From NCBI RefSeq assembly GCF_000967425.1, contig NZ_FO082820.1, forward strand, positions 1,860,001-1,924,000: 64,000 bases of DNA, in the 5' to 3' direction. The translations under genes were made by a program, and so were the position numbers. Of the stretch, positions 38,027-47,839 are shown one piece after another (position 1 is the first letter of the stretch; each line of letters opens with the position of its first letter). The stretch is from Pseudorhizobium banfieldiae. GTDB taxonomy: Bacteria > Pseudomonadota > Alphaproteobacteria > Rhizobiales > Rhizobiaceae. Below the pieces are notes generated by a model that was not told the DNA's origin, did not search any database, and worked only from the letters and a program-made list of their open reading frames with translations.

Positions 38027-40465
38027 TCAATCTGCCGACTGGCAGGAATAGAGGTCGTAGATGCGGAAGACCGGTGCAGCCGCACTCGGCTCCGAAGGAG
38101 TGAAGGTGATGCGGCGGCATTCGCCGGCGGCAAGGTCGAAGGCGTTGTCGGAATAACGGCCAGCTGTGTCGCTTTCTATCATCACGAAGAGCGCAAGACC
38201 GGACGCCTGAACCACCAGGTCCATCGCGCCGGCACCGCCCGGCGACATAGAGACCTCGAGCCCCGGCGGTGCAAGATCAAGCGCCTTGTAGGTGCCGTGG
38301 ACGTAGTGCCCCTCCCCGCCCATGCCGTTCGTTGCGGTGAAGCTCCAGAACAGGATCGCATCCGGCGGAAGGTCTGACGCAGACAGGGCGACCGCCGTCA
38401 CCGCCGCATCCGGCGAGCAGAGGGCGTCGACGCTATTGATCGGCGTGCGGGTCCCGTCGAGCGAGACGGTCGAGAGACTGATGGTGACGGTCACGTCATC
38501 CATCGTGTCGTTGACCAGCGAGATGCGGATATCCGACCCGTCCTCCGACGGAATGGCAGCAACCGCGACCGGCTGGAAGAAGCGTCGCGCGACATAATGC
38601 AGGACCTTCCAGCCGCCGCCATAGTCGAGGCTCGACCAGGAGGCGACCGGCCAGGTGTCGTTGAGCTGCCAGTAGAGCGTCCCCATGCAATGAGGTTTCT
38701 GCGCCCGCCAGTAATCGACGGCGGTCCGGATCGCGAGTGCCTGCTGCACCTGGCTCAGATAGACGAAGTTTGCGAAATCCTTTGGGAAGCGGAAATAGCG
38801 GAACATCGTCGCCGCGATCCGCTCGTTGCCACCGGCGTTCTTCTGGTGGTGCTCCATCACCGGAGAGGCGATGTTCATGTCCTTGGCCTCTGCATAGGTC
38901 CGGATGACCGGCAACGAGGTATAGGACTGGAAGCCGAACTCCGAGCAGAAGCGCGGGCGGACCGAGTGGTAGTTGTCGAAGCTCTTGTTCTCGTGCCAGA
39001 CCGACCAGTAATGCATGTCGCCTGAACCATCGGCGTGCCAGGCGTCACCGTAATCGAGGTAGCCGGATGCCGGGCTCGACGGCCACCAGATCGCCTCTGG
39101 TGCAGCCGCTTTCAGCGCCTGTTCGATCGTCCGGTTCAGGCGATCGTAGGAGACCAGATAGCGGTCGCGGTTCTCGATCGACTCCTTGAACCAGGTCAGC
39201 GCACCAACAAGCTCGTTGTCGCCGCACCAGACGACGATCGAAGGATGCGAGACGAGCCGGCGGACCTGGTAGTCCACCTCCTCCGCCACATCCTCTAGGA
39301 AGTCCGGCGTCGAAGGGTAAAGGTTGCAGGCGAACTGGAAGTCCTGCCAGACCATCAGGCCCAGCCGGTCGCAAAGGTTGTAGAACCAGTCGTGCTCATA
39401 GAAGCCGCCGCCCCAGACGCGGAGCATGTTCATGTTGGCGTCTACCGCGGACTGCAGCAGGTCCTCCGTCTTCTGCGGGCTCGAGAGGGAAAACAGCGCG
39501 TCGGCCGGAATCCAGTTGGCGCCTCGGCAGAATATCTCGCGGCCGTTGATGCGGAAGGCGAAACGGCTGCCGGCTTCGTCCGGGTCGGTCACCAGTTCGA
39601 CGGTGCGCAGGCCGACCTGCCGCGTCACCTGATCCTCGGGGATCTCTACCGTCAGCCGGTAGAGGTTCTGCTCACCGCTCCCTGCCGGCCACCAGAGCCG
39701 GGGCTCGGAGATCTCGAAGACGTGGTGGATCGTGGTCTCACCGGCGGCAATGCCGCAATCCAGCCGAACGCGCTCGCCATCGAGATCAAAATGCACCGGC
39801 ACGACGCCCGGGTCCACAGCATAGAGCGTCAGCGCCACGTGCAGATCGACCTTGCCCTCGGCGTGTCTCTGGCTGGTGACCACGTGCTCGATCCGCGCCG
39901 TTTCAAGCCGCCTCAGCAAAATCTCGCCGTAGAGCCCGAGCGGTGCCAGCGCAATGTTCCAATCCCACCCAAAATGGCACTGCGGCTTGCGCAGCATGTT
40001 TCCGTTCGGGATGGGGCAGTTGCCGGTCGAATAAGGAATGTAGAAAGGCTGCCGCGCCTGACGCTCCGCTCCCGCCGCAATGCTGGAGTGAAAGTGGATG
40101 CGGATCGTGTTCACGCCCGCCTGCAGCGCGGCGGAAACATCCGGTCGGTAGCGGCGAAAGCAGTTATCGGCAGAGAGTACCGGCACATCATTGATGAAGA
40201 CGACCGCCACCGTGTCGAGATAGGTGATGTCGAGATACCAGTTGCCGTCCGGATCATCGATGACGAACTGCCGCTCGATCACCCATTCCCGCTCGGCGAC
40301 CCACTGGACCTGATCCTCGTTGCGGCCGACATATGGATCGGGAATGATGCCGGCCTCTTTCAGCGCAGTGTGGACGTCGCCGGGGACCCGCATAGCGGAC
40401 CGATGGTCGCCCCCCGCCTCAGCGAGCTGCCAGATCCCGGAGATGTCGAGGCGGGAGATGGACAT
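38027..40465 (-). CDS. Glycoside hydrolase family 2 beta-mannosidase
   Basis: 812 residues without signal peptide, so cytoplasmic. N-terminal jelly roll with MRVPGDVHTALKEAG; acid/base motif CGDNELVGALTWFKESIENRD; catalytic nucleophile in FCSEFGFQSYTSLP; LYWQLNDTWPVASWSSLDYGG and a C-terminal sandwich. The WCGDNE and SEFGFQS motifs and the length of about 800 point to GH2 beta-mannosidase rather than beta-galactosidase. It would trim beta-linked mannose from plant mannans or N-glycan cores. It starts seven bases after the stop of the ABC ATPase gene. Confidence 0.92.
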   Translation of the reverse strand: MSISRLDISGIWQLAEAGGDHRSAMRVPGDVHTALKEAGIIPDPYVGRNEDQVQWVAEREWVIERQFVIDDPDGNWYLDITYLDTVAVVFINDVPVLSADNCFRRYRPDVSAALQAGVNTIRIHFHSSIAAGAERQARQPFYIPYSTGNCPIPNGNMLRKPQCHFGWDWNIALAPLGLYGEILLRRLETARIEHVVTSQRHAEGKVDLHVALTLYAVDPGVVPVHFDLDGERVRLDCGIAAGETTIHHVFEISEPRLWWPAGSGEQNLYRLTVEIPEDQVTRQVGLRTVELVTDPDEAGSRFAFRINGREIFCRGANWIPADALFSLSSPQKTEDLLQSAVDANMNMLRVWGGGFYEHDWFYNLCDRLGLMVWQDFQFACNLYPSTPDFLEDVAEEVDYQVRRLVSHPSIVVWCGDNELVGALTWFKESIENRDRYLVSYDRLNRTIEQALKAAAPEAIWWPSSPASGYLDYGDAWHADGSGDMHYWSVWHENKSFDNYHSVRPRFCSEFGFQSYTSLPVIRTYAEAKDMNIASPVMEHHQKNAGGNERIAATMFRYFRFPKDFANFVYLSQVQQALAIRTAVDYWRAQKPHCMGTLYWQLNDTWPVASWSSLDYGGGWKVLHYVARRFFQPVAVAAIPSEDGSDIRISLVNDTMDDVTVTISLSTVSLDGTRTPINSVDALCSPDAAVTAVALSASDLPPDAILFWSFTATNGMGGEGHYVHGTYKALDLAPPGLEVSMSPGGAGAMDLVVQASGLALFVMIESDTAGRYSDNAFDLAAGECRRITFTPSEPSAAAPVFRIYDLYSCQSAD

Positions 40466-40471
40466 CGGCGA

Positions 40472-41560
40472 TCAGATCCGTTCTTCGGTCTCTGCGTCGA
40501 ACAGCGAGGCAACCGACATGTCGAAGGACATCTGAAGCTTCGTTCCCGGGGCGAAGCGCTTGGCGCCGCCAGTGCGCACCGACATGGTGTGCCCCGCATG
40601 CTTCAGCCACAGCAGGTTGTCCGCACCCATGGGCTCCTCGATATCGACCACCGCGTCGTGCATCTCGGCACCTGCCTGATGGTTGTCGACATGGATGTGT
40701 TCTGGCCGGACACCTAGCACTACCTTCCGGCCAGGAGTAAGCGCCCCCTCGGCCTCGTATCCGTCCAGAGAGAACGAGACGCCGTGGGTCTTGAAGACGG
40801 TGCGCCCGCCCTCTTCCACGAGTTCTCCGTGCAGGAAGTTCATGGACGGCGAGCCGATGAAGCCAGCAACGAAGAGGTTGACCGGACGGTTGTAGATGGT
40901 CACCGGATCGTCGAGCTGCTGGATCACGCCGCTCTTCATGATGGCGATTCGGTCGGCAAGCGTCAGGGCCTCGATCTGGTCATGGGTGACGTAGATCATC
41001 GTGTTCTTGAGAGAATGATGCAGGCGCTTGATCTCGACCCGCAACTCCGAGCGCAGCTTGGCGTCGAGGTTCGACAGCGGCTCGTCGAACAGGAAGACAT
41101 CGACGTCACGCACCAGCGCCCGCCCGATCGCCACGCGCTGGCGCTGACCGCCGGAAAGCTCGGCCGGCTTGCGTTTGAGGAGCGGCTGGATCTGCAGGAT
41201 GTCGGCGGCACGCGCGATCCGGCGCTGGATGTCCTCCTTGGGAACTTTGGCGACCCGCAGCCCGAAGGAAAGGTTCTTCTCAACCGTCATCTGCGGATAG
41301 AGCGCGTAGGACTGGAACACCATGCCGATGCCGCGGTCCTTGGGCTCTTCCCAGGTGACGTTGCGGCCCTTGATGAAGATCTGGCCGTCGGTCGGCTCCA
41401 GGAGGCCGGCGATGCAGTTGAGGAGCGTGGACTTGCCGCATCCCGAAGACCCGAGAAGAACGAGGAATTCGCCGTCCCTGATATCGAGATTCATGTTCTG
41501 CAGCACCTTGACGGCACCAAAGGAGAGCGAGAGGTCGCGGATGGATACGCTGTTGTTCAT
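40472..41560 (-). CDS. Sugar ABC transporter ATP-binding protein (MsmX/UgpC/MalK type)
   Basis: 362-residue ATPase. Walker A LGSSGCGKSTLLN, Q-loop VFQSYALYPQMTVEKN, signature ELSGGQRQRVAIGRAL, Walker B VFLFDEPLSNLDAKLR, His switch YVTHDQIEALTLADR, and a C-terminal regulatory TOBE region (VRPEHIHVDNHQAG; MSVRTGGAKRFAPG). The start is set at the ATG at 41560; the long upstream frame is the permease gene in another register. It energises the importer and may be shared with other transporters. Confidence 0.95.
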   Translation of the reverse strand: MNNSVSIRDLSLSFGAVKVLQNMNLDIRDGEFLVLLGSSGCGKSTLLNCIAGLLEPTDGQIFIKGRNVTWEEPKDRGIGMVFQSYALYPQMTVEKNLSFGLRVAKVPKEDIQRRIARAADILQIQPLLKRKPAELSGGQRQRVAIGRALVRDVDVFLFDEPLSNLDAKLRSELRVEIKRLHHSLKNTMIYVTHDQIEALTLADRIAIMKSGVIQQLDDPVTIYNRPVNLFVAGFIGSPSMNFLHGELVEEGGRTVFKTHGVSFSLDGYEAEGALTPGRKVVLGVRPEHIHVDNHQAGAEMHDAVVDIEEPMGADNLLWLKHAGHTMSVRTGGAKRFAPGTKLQMSFDMSVASLFDAETEERI

Positions 41561-41568
41561 GGAAGTAC

Positions 41569-42513
41569 TTACCCCTTCACTGCACCTGCGGCGATGCCGC
41601 GGACAAAAAGCCGGCCTGACAGGAAGTAGACGATCAGTGGTACCGCCCCCGTCAGAAGCGTCGCGGCCATGTTGACGTTGTACTCCTTCACGCCCTGGAC
41701 GGAGTTGACGATGTTGTTGAGCTGGACGGTCATCGGATAGACATCCGGCCGGGTGAACACGACGCCGAACAGGAAGTCGTTCCAGATACCGGTCACCTGC
41801 AGGATCATCGCGACGACGAAGATCGGCAGCGCCATTGGCAGCATGATGCGGAAATAGATCTGCCAGAAACCCGCGCCGTCGATACGCGCCGCCTTGAACA
41901 GCTCGACCGGCAGCGAGGCGAAGTAGTTGCGGAACAGCAGCGTCAGGATTGGCATGCCGAAGATCGTGTGGACGATGACGAGTCCTGTCAGCGTGCCGTA
42001 TACGCCGAGTTCGCGCAGGGCGATGACGACCGGATAGATCATCACCTGGTAAGGGATGAAGGCACCGATGATCAGGATCGAGAAGAAAAGCTCGGAGCCC
42101 TTGAAGCGCCAGTTGGCAAGCGAATAGCCACTCACGGAGGCGACTGCGATCGAAACCACGACGGAGGGTATCAGGATCCGGACCGAATTCCAGAAACCGC
42201 GCGAGAGGCCATCGCAATTGAGTCCGGTGCAGGCCTCCGCCCAGGCCTTCACCCACGGCTCGAAGGTGATCTCCATGGGCGGCGCGAAGATGTTGCCCAT
42301 GCGCACTTCCGGCATGCCCTTGAGCGAGGTGACCACCATCACGTAGAGCGGCAGGAGGTAGTAGAGCGCTGCAACGAAGAGCGTGCCGTAGAGCATGATG
42401 TTGCGGGCCGAGAGCACGCGCCGGGGTTTGCGCCCTCGGGGACCGCTCGCGACCTGATCGGAGACGGCATCGAAACCTGCCGCCGTGGTGTTGAGGGTGG
42501 AGATGTTAGCCAC
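41569..42513 (-). CDS. Carbohydrate ABC transporter permease, MalG type
   Basis: 314 residues with six transmembrane helices (first YGTLFVAALYYLLPLYVMVVTSL). The EAA-loop near the end (PVELFKAARIDGAGFWQIYFRIMLPMALP) binds the ATPase. I chose the GTG at 42513, which has a strong GGAGGG seven bases upstream; the longer frame to 42564 lies within the previous gene. Its start overlaps the stop of the upstream permease by eight bases. Confidence 0.94.
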   Translation of the reverse strand: MANISTLNTTAAGFDAVSDQVASGPRGRKPRRVLSARNIMLYGTLFVAALYYLLPLYVMVVTSLKGMPEVRMGNIFAPPMEITFEPWVKAWAEACTGLNCDGLSRGFWNSVRILIPSVVVSIAVASVSGYSLANWRFKGSELFFSILIIGAFIPYQVMIYPVVIALRELGVYGTLTGLVIVHTIFGMPILTLLFRNYFASLPVELFKAARIDGAGFWQIYFRIMLPMALPIFVVAMILQVTGIWNDFLFGVVFTRPDVYPMTVQLNNIVNSVQGVKEYNVNMAATLLTGAVPLIVYFLSGRLFVRGIAAGAVKG

Positions 42514-43408
42514 GCTTCTTCCCTCCGAACTCGAGATAGGCCCACGGGATAATGATGATGGCAACCGTCAGCAGCATCATGGTGGATGCGGCGAAGCCCT
42601 GGCCGAGGTTCTGCGCCTGGAACATGTAATCGTAGACATACTTGGCGGGCACCTCGGAAGCGTTGCCGGGGCCGCCACTCGTCTGGGCCACGACAAGGTC
42701 GTAGACCTTGACGATGCCGCTTGCGATGATGACGAGCGTCGTGATGAATACGGGCCGCATCATCGGGATGACGATGAACAGATAGGTCCGCCACATCGGG
42801 ATGCCGTCAACGCGCGCGGCCTTCCAGATATCCTCGTCGATCCCGCGCAGGCCAGCGAGCATCAGGCACATGACGAGCCCCGTGCCCTGCCATAAGCCGG
42901 CGATCAAGATGCCGTAGATGACGATGTCCGGGTTGTAGAGCGGATCGAAGGTGAAGCTCTCCCAGCCGAGGGAGCGGACAATGCCCTGGACCCCGAATTC
43001 CGGGTTGAGGATCCACTGCCAGACAAGGCCGGTAACGATGAAGGACAAGGCGAACGGGTAAAGGAAGATCGTCCGGAAGGTGTTCTCGAACCGGATCTTC
43101 TGGTCCATCAACGCCGCCAGCAGGAAGCCGATGACCATGCTGAAGATCAGCGAAAGGATGCCGTAGATCGCCAGGTTCTGAATCGAGATGATCCAGCGGG
43201 ACGATGCCCATAGCCGCTCGAACTGGTCGAACCCGACAAAAGTCGCCCGCGGCAGGAGCTTGGAATTGGTGAAGGAGTAGACGACGGTCCAGAGAGAGCC
43301 GCCGAGGAAAATCCCGAGCGCAATCAGGATCATCGGAATGGACGCAATCTTGGCAGTCAGATTGCGAAAGAGCTGGTTTGGGCGTTTGGCAGGCGCCAGA
43401 CCTGTCAT
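42506..43408 (-). CDS. Carbohydrate ABC transporter permease, MalF type
   Basis: 300 residues, about six transmembrane helices. SKLLPRATFVGFDQFERL resembles the periplasmic part of MalF-type permeases. The EAA-loop is DIWKAARVDGIPMWRTYLFIVIPMMRP. It forms the translocation pore with the MalG-type partner. It comes after the binding-protein gene, separated by 128 bases that contain no gene. Confidence 0.94.
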   Translation of the reverse strand: MTGLAPAKRPNQLFRNLTAKIASIPMILIALGIFLGGSLWTVVYSFTNSKLLPRATFVGFDQFERLWASSRWIISIQNLAIYGILSLIFSMVIGFLLAALMDQKIRFENTFRTIFLYPFALSFIVTGLVWQWILNPEFGVQGIVRSLGWESFTFDPLYNPDIVIYGILIAGLWQGTGLVMCLMLAGLRGIDEDIWKAARVDGIPMWRTYLFIVIPMMRPVFITTLVIIASGIVKVYDLVVAQTSGGPGNASEVPAKYVYDYMFQAQNLGQGFAASTMMLLTVAIIIIPWAYLEFGGKKRG

Positions 43409-43536
43409 GTCTCGATCCTCCTCGAACGTGACGACGCATCCGGGACCCCCGGAACCGAAGCCCGAGCGGCCGTCCGCGACGCCGGTTCAACCGGCCGACG
43501 CTCCGAGGAACGCCGGCCGGCCGCGGTCGCTTGGGA

Positions 43537-44772
43537 TTAGTCGGCCGAGGAGATGATCTCCGCGAAGCGCTCCTGAGCCGCCTCGGGAGTCATCGAGGTG
43601 CTGGAGAAGAACTCCGTCATCAGGTCCTGCTTCTGGCTTTGCGAGTCGGGCGAGAGCAACTGGTCGGTGCTGGTAAGGGCATTGCCTTGCGCAACGATCT
43701 CCAGGCCCTTCTTCATGCAGTCGTTGGCCGACGCCAGATCGACGTCTCCGCGGATCGGCAAGGACCCCTTCTTGAGGTTGAAAGCAACCTGGGTTTCCGG
43801 TGCGACGAGCACTTCCGCCAGGGCATCCTGTGCCTTCGATCCTTCCTCGTCTTTCAGAACCGGGAAGTAAAAAGCGTCCCCGCCCGTGGTGATGTACTGG
43901 CTAACGCCAAGCCCCGGAAGGCAGCTATAGTCCTTGCCCGCGACCTTACCGGCGATCTGGAACTCGCCCTGCGCCCAGTCACCCATGACCTGACCGGCAG
44001 CCTTGCCGGTGATCACCATGTTGGTGGCCTGGTTCCAGTCCTGCACGTTGGTGCCGATGGAAAGTTCGCGTGCCTGTGCGGCCGCTTCGAAGATCTTGGC
44101 GACCTCCGGGCCGGCCGCCGCTTCGGCGTCCTTCTCGACATAGACCTTCTCGTGCAATTCCTTGCCACCGAGTGCGAGCAGCAGGGTGTCGAAGAGGCCG
44201 TTTGCTTGCCAGGGCTGACCGCCCAGGGCCAATGGATGGATACCGGCTTCCTTCAGTTTCGGCCCGGCGGCAACGAATTCGTTCCAATCCTTCGGAACCG
44301 CTACGCCAGCCTTCTCAAACGCCTCGTTGTTGAGCCACAGCCACTGCCAGGAATGGATGTTGACCGGCACGCAATAGATCCGGCCGTCGATCGTGCAGCT
44401 GTCGAGCAGGCTTGCAGGCTTGATCACCTCTTTCCAGTTGCCCTTCTCTGCAACGTCGGTCAGGTCGCGCATCAGCCCGGCCTCGACAAGCTCCTGCGCC
44501 TGGCGTCCATGGTTGAACTGGGTAGCCCCCATGGGATCACCGCCGGTAATGCGGCTAATCATGATGGGACGGGCGGTGCTTCCGCCCCCGGCGATGGCGC
44601 CGTCCACCCACTTGTTGCCGGTGGCGTCGAATGCCTTGGCGAATTCAGCGACGGCAGCTGCCTCACCACCCGAAGTCCACCAGTGGGTTACCTCAAGGTC
44701 TGCGGCCTGGGCAACACCAAGCGGCAGCACGACGGTTGCCGCAAGCGCGGCTGCAAAAGCACGAATATTCAT
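43537..44772 (-). CDS. Sugar ABC transporter substrate-binding protein
   Basis: 411-residue periplasmic binding protein. Signal peptide MNIRAFAAALAATVVLPLGVAQA; the mature start DLEVTHWWTSGGEAAAVAEFAKAFD resembles family 1 oligosaccharide or monosaccharide binding proteins (CUT1). Substrate-site type region VNIHSWQWLWLNNEAFEKAGV and trailing MVITGKAAGQVMGDWAQGEF. First gene of the operon, with GGGAGGAG upstream. Cysteines at SLLDSCTIDGRIYC and YSCLPG could form disulfides. The ligand is probably an oligosaccharide with xylose or mannose, inferred from the glycosidases downstream. Confidence 0.94.
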   Translation of the reverse strand: MNIRAFAAALAATVVLPLGVAQAADLEVTHWWTSGGEAAAVAEFAKAFDATGNKWVDGAIAGGGSTARPIMISRITGGDPMGATQFNHGRQAQELVEAGLMRDLTDVAEKGNWKEVIKPASLLDSCTIDGRIYCVPVNIHSWQWLWLNNEAFEKAGVAVPKDWNEFVAAGPKLKEAGIHPLALGGQPWQANGLFDTLLLALGGKELHEKVYVEKDAEAAAGPEVAKIFEAAAQARELSIGTNVQDWNQATNMVITGKAAGQVMGDWAQGEFQIAGKVAGKDYSCLPGLGVSQYITTGGDAFYFPVLKDEEGSKAQDALAEVLVAPETQVAFNLKKGSLPIRGDVDLASANDCMKKGLEIVAQGNALTSTDQLLSPDSQSQKQDLMTEFFSSTSMTPEAAQERFAEIISSAD

Positions 44773-44787
44773 GAGTCTCCTCCCTCA

Positions 44788-44801
44788 CTGAAACGATGCA
44801 G
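44788..44801 (-). promoter_or_regulatory. Candidate LacI-type operator copy 1
   Basis: Read on the minus strand CTGCATCGTTTCAG; it lies 16 bp before the start of the binding-protein gene. It is almost identical (13 of 14 bases) to the plus-strand sequence at 45066-45079. The half-site TGAAACG resembles binding sites of LacI-family regulators. Function inferred. Confidence 0.45.
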
Positions 44802-45065
44802 TAAAAAGCTAAGCGAAAGCTGCCGCACGCGCAACTAGGTACTACAGAAAAATTCCGCTCGGGAGCATTTCTGGAGCCGTTCCTGATCTTGAGCGCACTG
44901 CACAACGCATATGACTGTGCCATTATACTGTTGATCTCAGTAGGTTATCTCGGATATCTTTCGAACCACGCATTTCGCGCCCGCACAATGTCCATTTCCC
45001 ATTGAATTGATCGGAGACCCGCCCCGAGCGGAGTCGGCCCTAAAATTTTCTGCTCGACAAGCGGC

Positions 45066-45079
45066 CTGTATCGTTTCAG
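45066..45079 (+). promoter_or_regulatory. Candidate LacI-type operator copy 2
   Basis: CTGTATCGTTTCAG in the leader of the LacI-family gene, about 99 bp before its start. Paired with copy 1 in opposite orientation, about 280 bp apart, which would permit looping. Function inferred. Confidence 0.45.
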
Positions 45080-45177
45080 ATTTCAGCCATGGAGGCCCGA
45101 CGGATGGAGGAGGCATTCGTTTCCAGCCATGACAAAGGCATCTATAGTCCTGGCTGGATTCGGATGACGGCAGGGTG

Positions 45178-46230
45178 ATGGACGACAGCAGTACGAAGAG
45201 AGCGGCGAAATCTCCGCTGGCGGCCGGCGAGCGGCCGACACTGAAGACGATCGCCTACATGACGGGCCTCGGGATCACGACCGTGTCGCGAGCCTTGAAG
45301 GATGCGCCGGATATTGGGACGGAGACCAAGGAGCGAGTTCGTCTGGTTGCCAACCAGCTAGGCTATCAGCCCAATCGAGCCGGCGTCCGCCTGCGAACCG
45401 GCAAGACGAATGTCATCGCCCTCGTGCTTAGTATCGAAGAAGAACTGATGGGCTTCACCAGCCAGATGGTCTTCGGTATCTCCGAAGTACTGGCCGGCAC
45501 GCAGTATCATCTCGTTCTGACGCCCCATACCCACCAGAAGGACCCGATGGTGCCGGTCCGCTACATCCTCGACACAGGATCGGCAGATGGCGTGATCATA
45601 TCCAGAATCGCTCCGGACGACCCAAGGGTCCGGCTTATGGCCGAGCGCAACATGCCATTCGCGACCCACGGCCGGACGGATATGGGCATCGTCCACCCCT
45701 ACCATGACTTTGACAACGAGGCCTTCGTCTACGAGGCGGTGGAAAAGCTGGCGTCGAAGGGTCGCAAGCGCATCGCGCTGCTGCCGCCCCCGGCCACCCT
45801 CTCCTTCTACCTGCACAGCCGCACAGGCTTCGAACGAGGCCTCGCTGATTTCGACCTGACAGAAGTCTCGATGGGACGGATCTCGACCGAAACGATACTC
45901 GGCGACATTCGCACCTATACCGAAACGCTGATGCGATCCGCCAACGCGCCGGACGGCATCATCTCCATCAGCGGCAGCTCCACCATTGCACTGGTCGCCG
46001 GGATCGAGGCCGCCGGTAAGAAGCTTGGCAAGGACGTCGACCTGGTGTCCAAGCAGTCAGCGGAGTTCCTCAACTGGATCCGCCCGGAAATCTACACGGT
46101 GAACGAAGACGTCCGGCACTCTGGACGCGAGCTCGCAAAGGCGGTCATCGCGCGAATCGACGGAGTGGCACCGGAACTGCTCCAGAGCATCAGCAAGCCG
46201 ACCTGGTCGTCTATGGGCCCCAAGGAGTGA
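45178..46230 (+). CDS. LacI-family transcriptional regulator of the sugar operon
   Basis: About 350 residues. DNA-binding part: [65 protein letters not shown], with helix-turn-helix and hinge helix. The rest is a periplasmic-binding-protein-like sensor (for example [35 protein letters not shown]). It is divergent from the nine-gene operon, so it likely represses it until the sugar appears. Start ATG at 45178; a GTG at 45175 directly before is an alternative. Confidence 0.92.
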   Translation: MDDSSTKRAAKSPLAAGERPTLKTIAYMTGLGITTVSRALKDAPDIGTETKERVRLVANQLGYQPNRAGVRLRTGKTNVIALVLSIEEELMGFTSQMVFGISEVLAGTQYHLVLTPHTHQKDPMVPVRYILDTGSADGVIISRIAPDDPRVRLMAERNMPFATHGRTDMGIVHPYHDFDNEAFVYEAVEKLASKGRKRIALLPPPATLSFYLHSRTGFERGLADFDLTEVSMGRISTETILGDIRTYTETLMRSANAPDGIISISGSSTIALVAGIEAAGKKLGKDVDLVSKQSAEFLNWIRPEIYTVNEDVRHSGRELAKAVIARIDGVAPELLQSISKPTWSSMGPKE

Positions 46231-46273
46231 GTTCCCCCTCGTCAGCAAGATCGTCAGGTCCAGAGGTTAGATG

Positions 46274-46300
46274 AAAAACCCGCAGCAAAGGCGGGTTTTA
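46274..46300. terminator. Bidirectional terminator between lacI-type gene and gnd
   Basis: AAAACCCGC and GCGGGTTTT pair around AGCAAAG (46275-46299). It serves two convergent genes. Confidence 0.85.
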
Positions 46301-46317
46301 CCGATGCGAACCGAGAC

Positions 46318-47745
46318 TCAACCTTGGCTGAGGCCGCTGCCCCAGGGGCCGTGCGGGCGATCAAGTCCGTCGACCCGCTCGAAGCCGTGCGCCCCGAAGA
46401 AATCGCGTTGCGCCTGGATCAAGTTTGCGGTTCCGCGGCCGCGGCGATAGGCATCGAAATAGGCGAGCGCCGAAGACAGCGCCGGCACCGGCAGGCCGGA
46501 GAGTACTGCGTAGGAGACGACGCGGCGGAGCGCTCCGTCCGTCTCCTTCACCATATCGGCGAATGCCGGCGTGACGATCAGGTTGACGTCAGGATCCTTG
46601 GTGAAGGCGGAGGTGATCTCGTCGAGGAACTGCGACCGGATGATGCAGCCGGCGCGCCAGATACGCGCAATCGTCGGCATCGGCAGGTTCCAGTTGAACT
46701 CGGCGGAGGCTGCGGACATGACCGCGAAGCCCTGTGCATAGGCGCCAATCTTGGCGGCAAGTAACGCGTTCTCCAGGTCGGCGAGGAAAACCTCGCGATC
46801 CTTGGGCGCGTCGGCAGACGCCGGCAGACCTAGAATCTTCTCCGCCGCCTCGCGCTCGCTTTTCTGGGAGGAAAGGATGCGGCCTGCAACAGCCGCCTCG
46901 ATGGCGGTGGCAGCGACGCCCATGTTCTGTGCCTCGATCACCGACCACTTGCCGGTCCCCTTCTGGCCGGCACGGTCGACGATCATGTCGACCATGGCTT
47001 CTCCTGAGACCGGATCGGCAGCCTTCAGCACCTTCTCGGTGATCTCGATCAGGTAGGAGTTGAGCCTGCCAGTGTTCCAGCGGCCGAAGACCTCTCCGAT
47101 TTCCTGGGCGCTCATGCCCAGGCCATCACGCAGAATGCCGTAGATTTCGGCGATCATCTGCATGTCCGCATATTCGATGCCGTTGTGAATGGTCTTGACG
47201 AAATGACCGGCGCCATTCTCGCCGAGCCAGGCCACGCAGGGGTCGTTGTTGAACTTGGCGGAGATGGAGGTCAGCACCTTCTCGACGCGCTTCCAGCTCT
47301 CCTCCGTACCACCGACCATGATGGAGGGACCGTGGCGCGCACCTTCCTCACCGCCCGAGACCCCCATGCCGATGAAGGTCAGGTCGCTGTCCTTCAGGCT
47401 GTCGAAGCGTCGCATCGTATCGCGGAAATTGGCATTGCCGGCGTCGATCATGATGTCACCGGCTGAGAGGTAGGGCTTCAATGCCGCCATCTGCTGGTCG
47501 ACGGGCTCGCCCGCCTTGATCATGATGATGATCGGCCGCGGCGGCCGGATCGCGGCAACGAACTCCTCCAGGGTCTCACAAGGGACAATCTGGCCCTGCA
47601 GGTCGCCCGCTTCCGCAAAGAACTTTCGCGTGGCTTCCGGGCTGCGATTGAAGACCGCGATCCGGTTGCCCTTCTCGGCGATGTTGAGTGCGAGGTTCGA
47701 GCCCATGACGCCGAGCCCGATAAGGCCGATTTCTGCCTGTTCCAC
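46318..47745 (-). CDS. gnd: 6-phosphogluconate dehydrogenase (decarboxylating)
   Basis: Converts 6-phosphogluconate to ribulose 5-phosphate with CO2 and NADPH. 475 residues from the GTG at 47745, which has GGAGG seven bases upstream; the frame continues to 47796 without similarity. Motifs: Rossmann IGLIGLGVMGSNLALN, FIGMGVSGGEEGARHGPSIMVGG, catalytic lysine region GAGHFVKTIHNGIEYADMQMIAE and WNTGRLNSYLIEIT. The long (about 470) form. Not linked in operon to neighbours. Confidence 0.96.
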   Translation of the reverse strand: MEQAEIGLIGLGVMGSNLALNIAEKGNRIAVFNRSPEATRKFFAEAGDLQGQIVPCETLEEFVAAIRPPRPIIIMIKAGEPVDQQMAALKPYLSAGDIMIDAGNANFRDTMRRFDSLKDSDLTFIGMGVSGGEEGARHGPSIMVGGTEESWKRVEKVLTSISAKFNNDPCVAWLGENGAGHFVKTIHNGIEYADMQMIAEIYGILRDGLGMSAQEIGEVFGRWNTGRLNSYLIEITEKVLKAADPVSGEAMVDMIVDRAGQKGTGKWSVIEAQNMGVAATAIEAAVAGRILSSQKSEREAAEKILGLPASADAPKDREVFLADLENALLAAKIGAYAQGFAVMSAASAEFNWNLPMPTIARIWRAGCIIRSQFLDEITSAFTKDPDVNLIVTPAFADMVKETDGALRRVVSYAVLSGLPVPALSSALAYFDAYRRGRGTANLIQAQRDFFGAHGFERVDGLDRPHGPWGSGLSQG

Positions 47746-47839
47746 GAAAGTGCCTCCATTTGCGATTGGCCGCTGTTTTGGCACCAGAGATTGCAAACGG
47801 CAAGGCTGAAACGATTAGATAGAGAGTGTTATCCGCTTG

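Larger units (their letters stand above)
44773..45177. other. 405-base divergent regulatory region of the sugar operon
   Basis: No gene is seen. The region separates the minus-strand sugar operon from the LacI-family gene and must hold both promoters. Near each end lies a copy of the 14-mer CTGNATCGTTTCAG (listed separately). The middle (about 44920-45060) is moderately AT-rich; I found no other long repeat or open frame. Confidence 0.6.

Noticed and set aside
39392..40717. A 441-codon frame opposite the beta-mannosidase gene
   Set aside because: It crosses the boundary between two coupled genes and shows no protein features.
41561..42256. N-terminal extension of the sugar ABC ATPase
   Set aside because: It overlaps the permease gene in another frame; the ATPase domain begins at the ATG at 41560.
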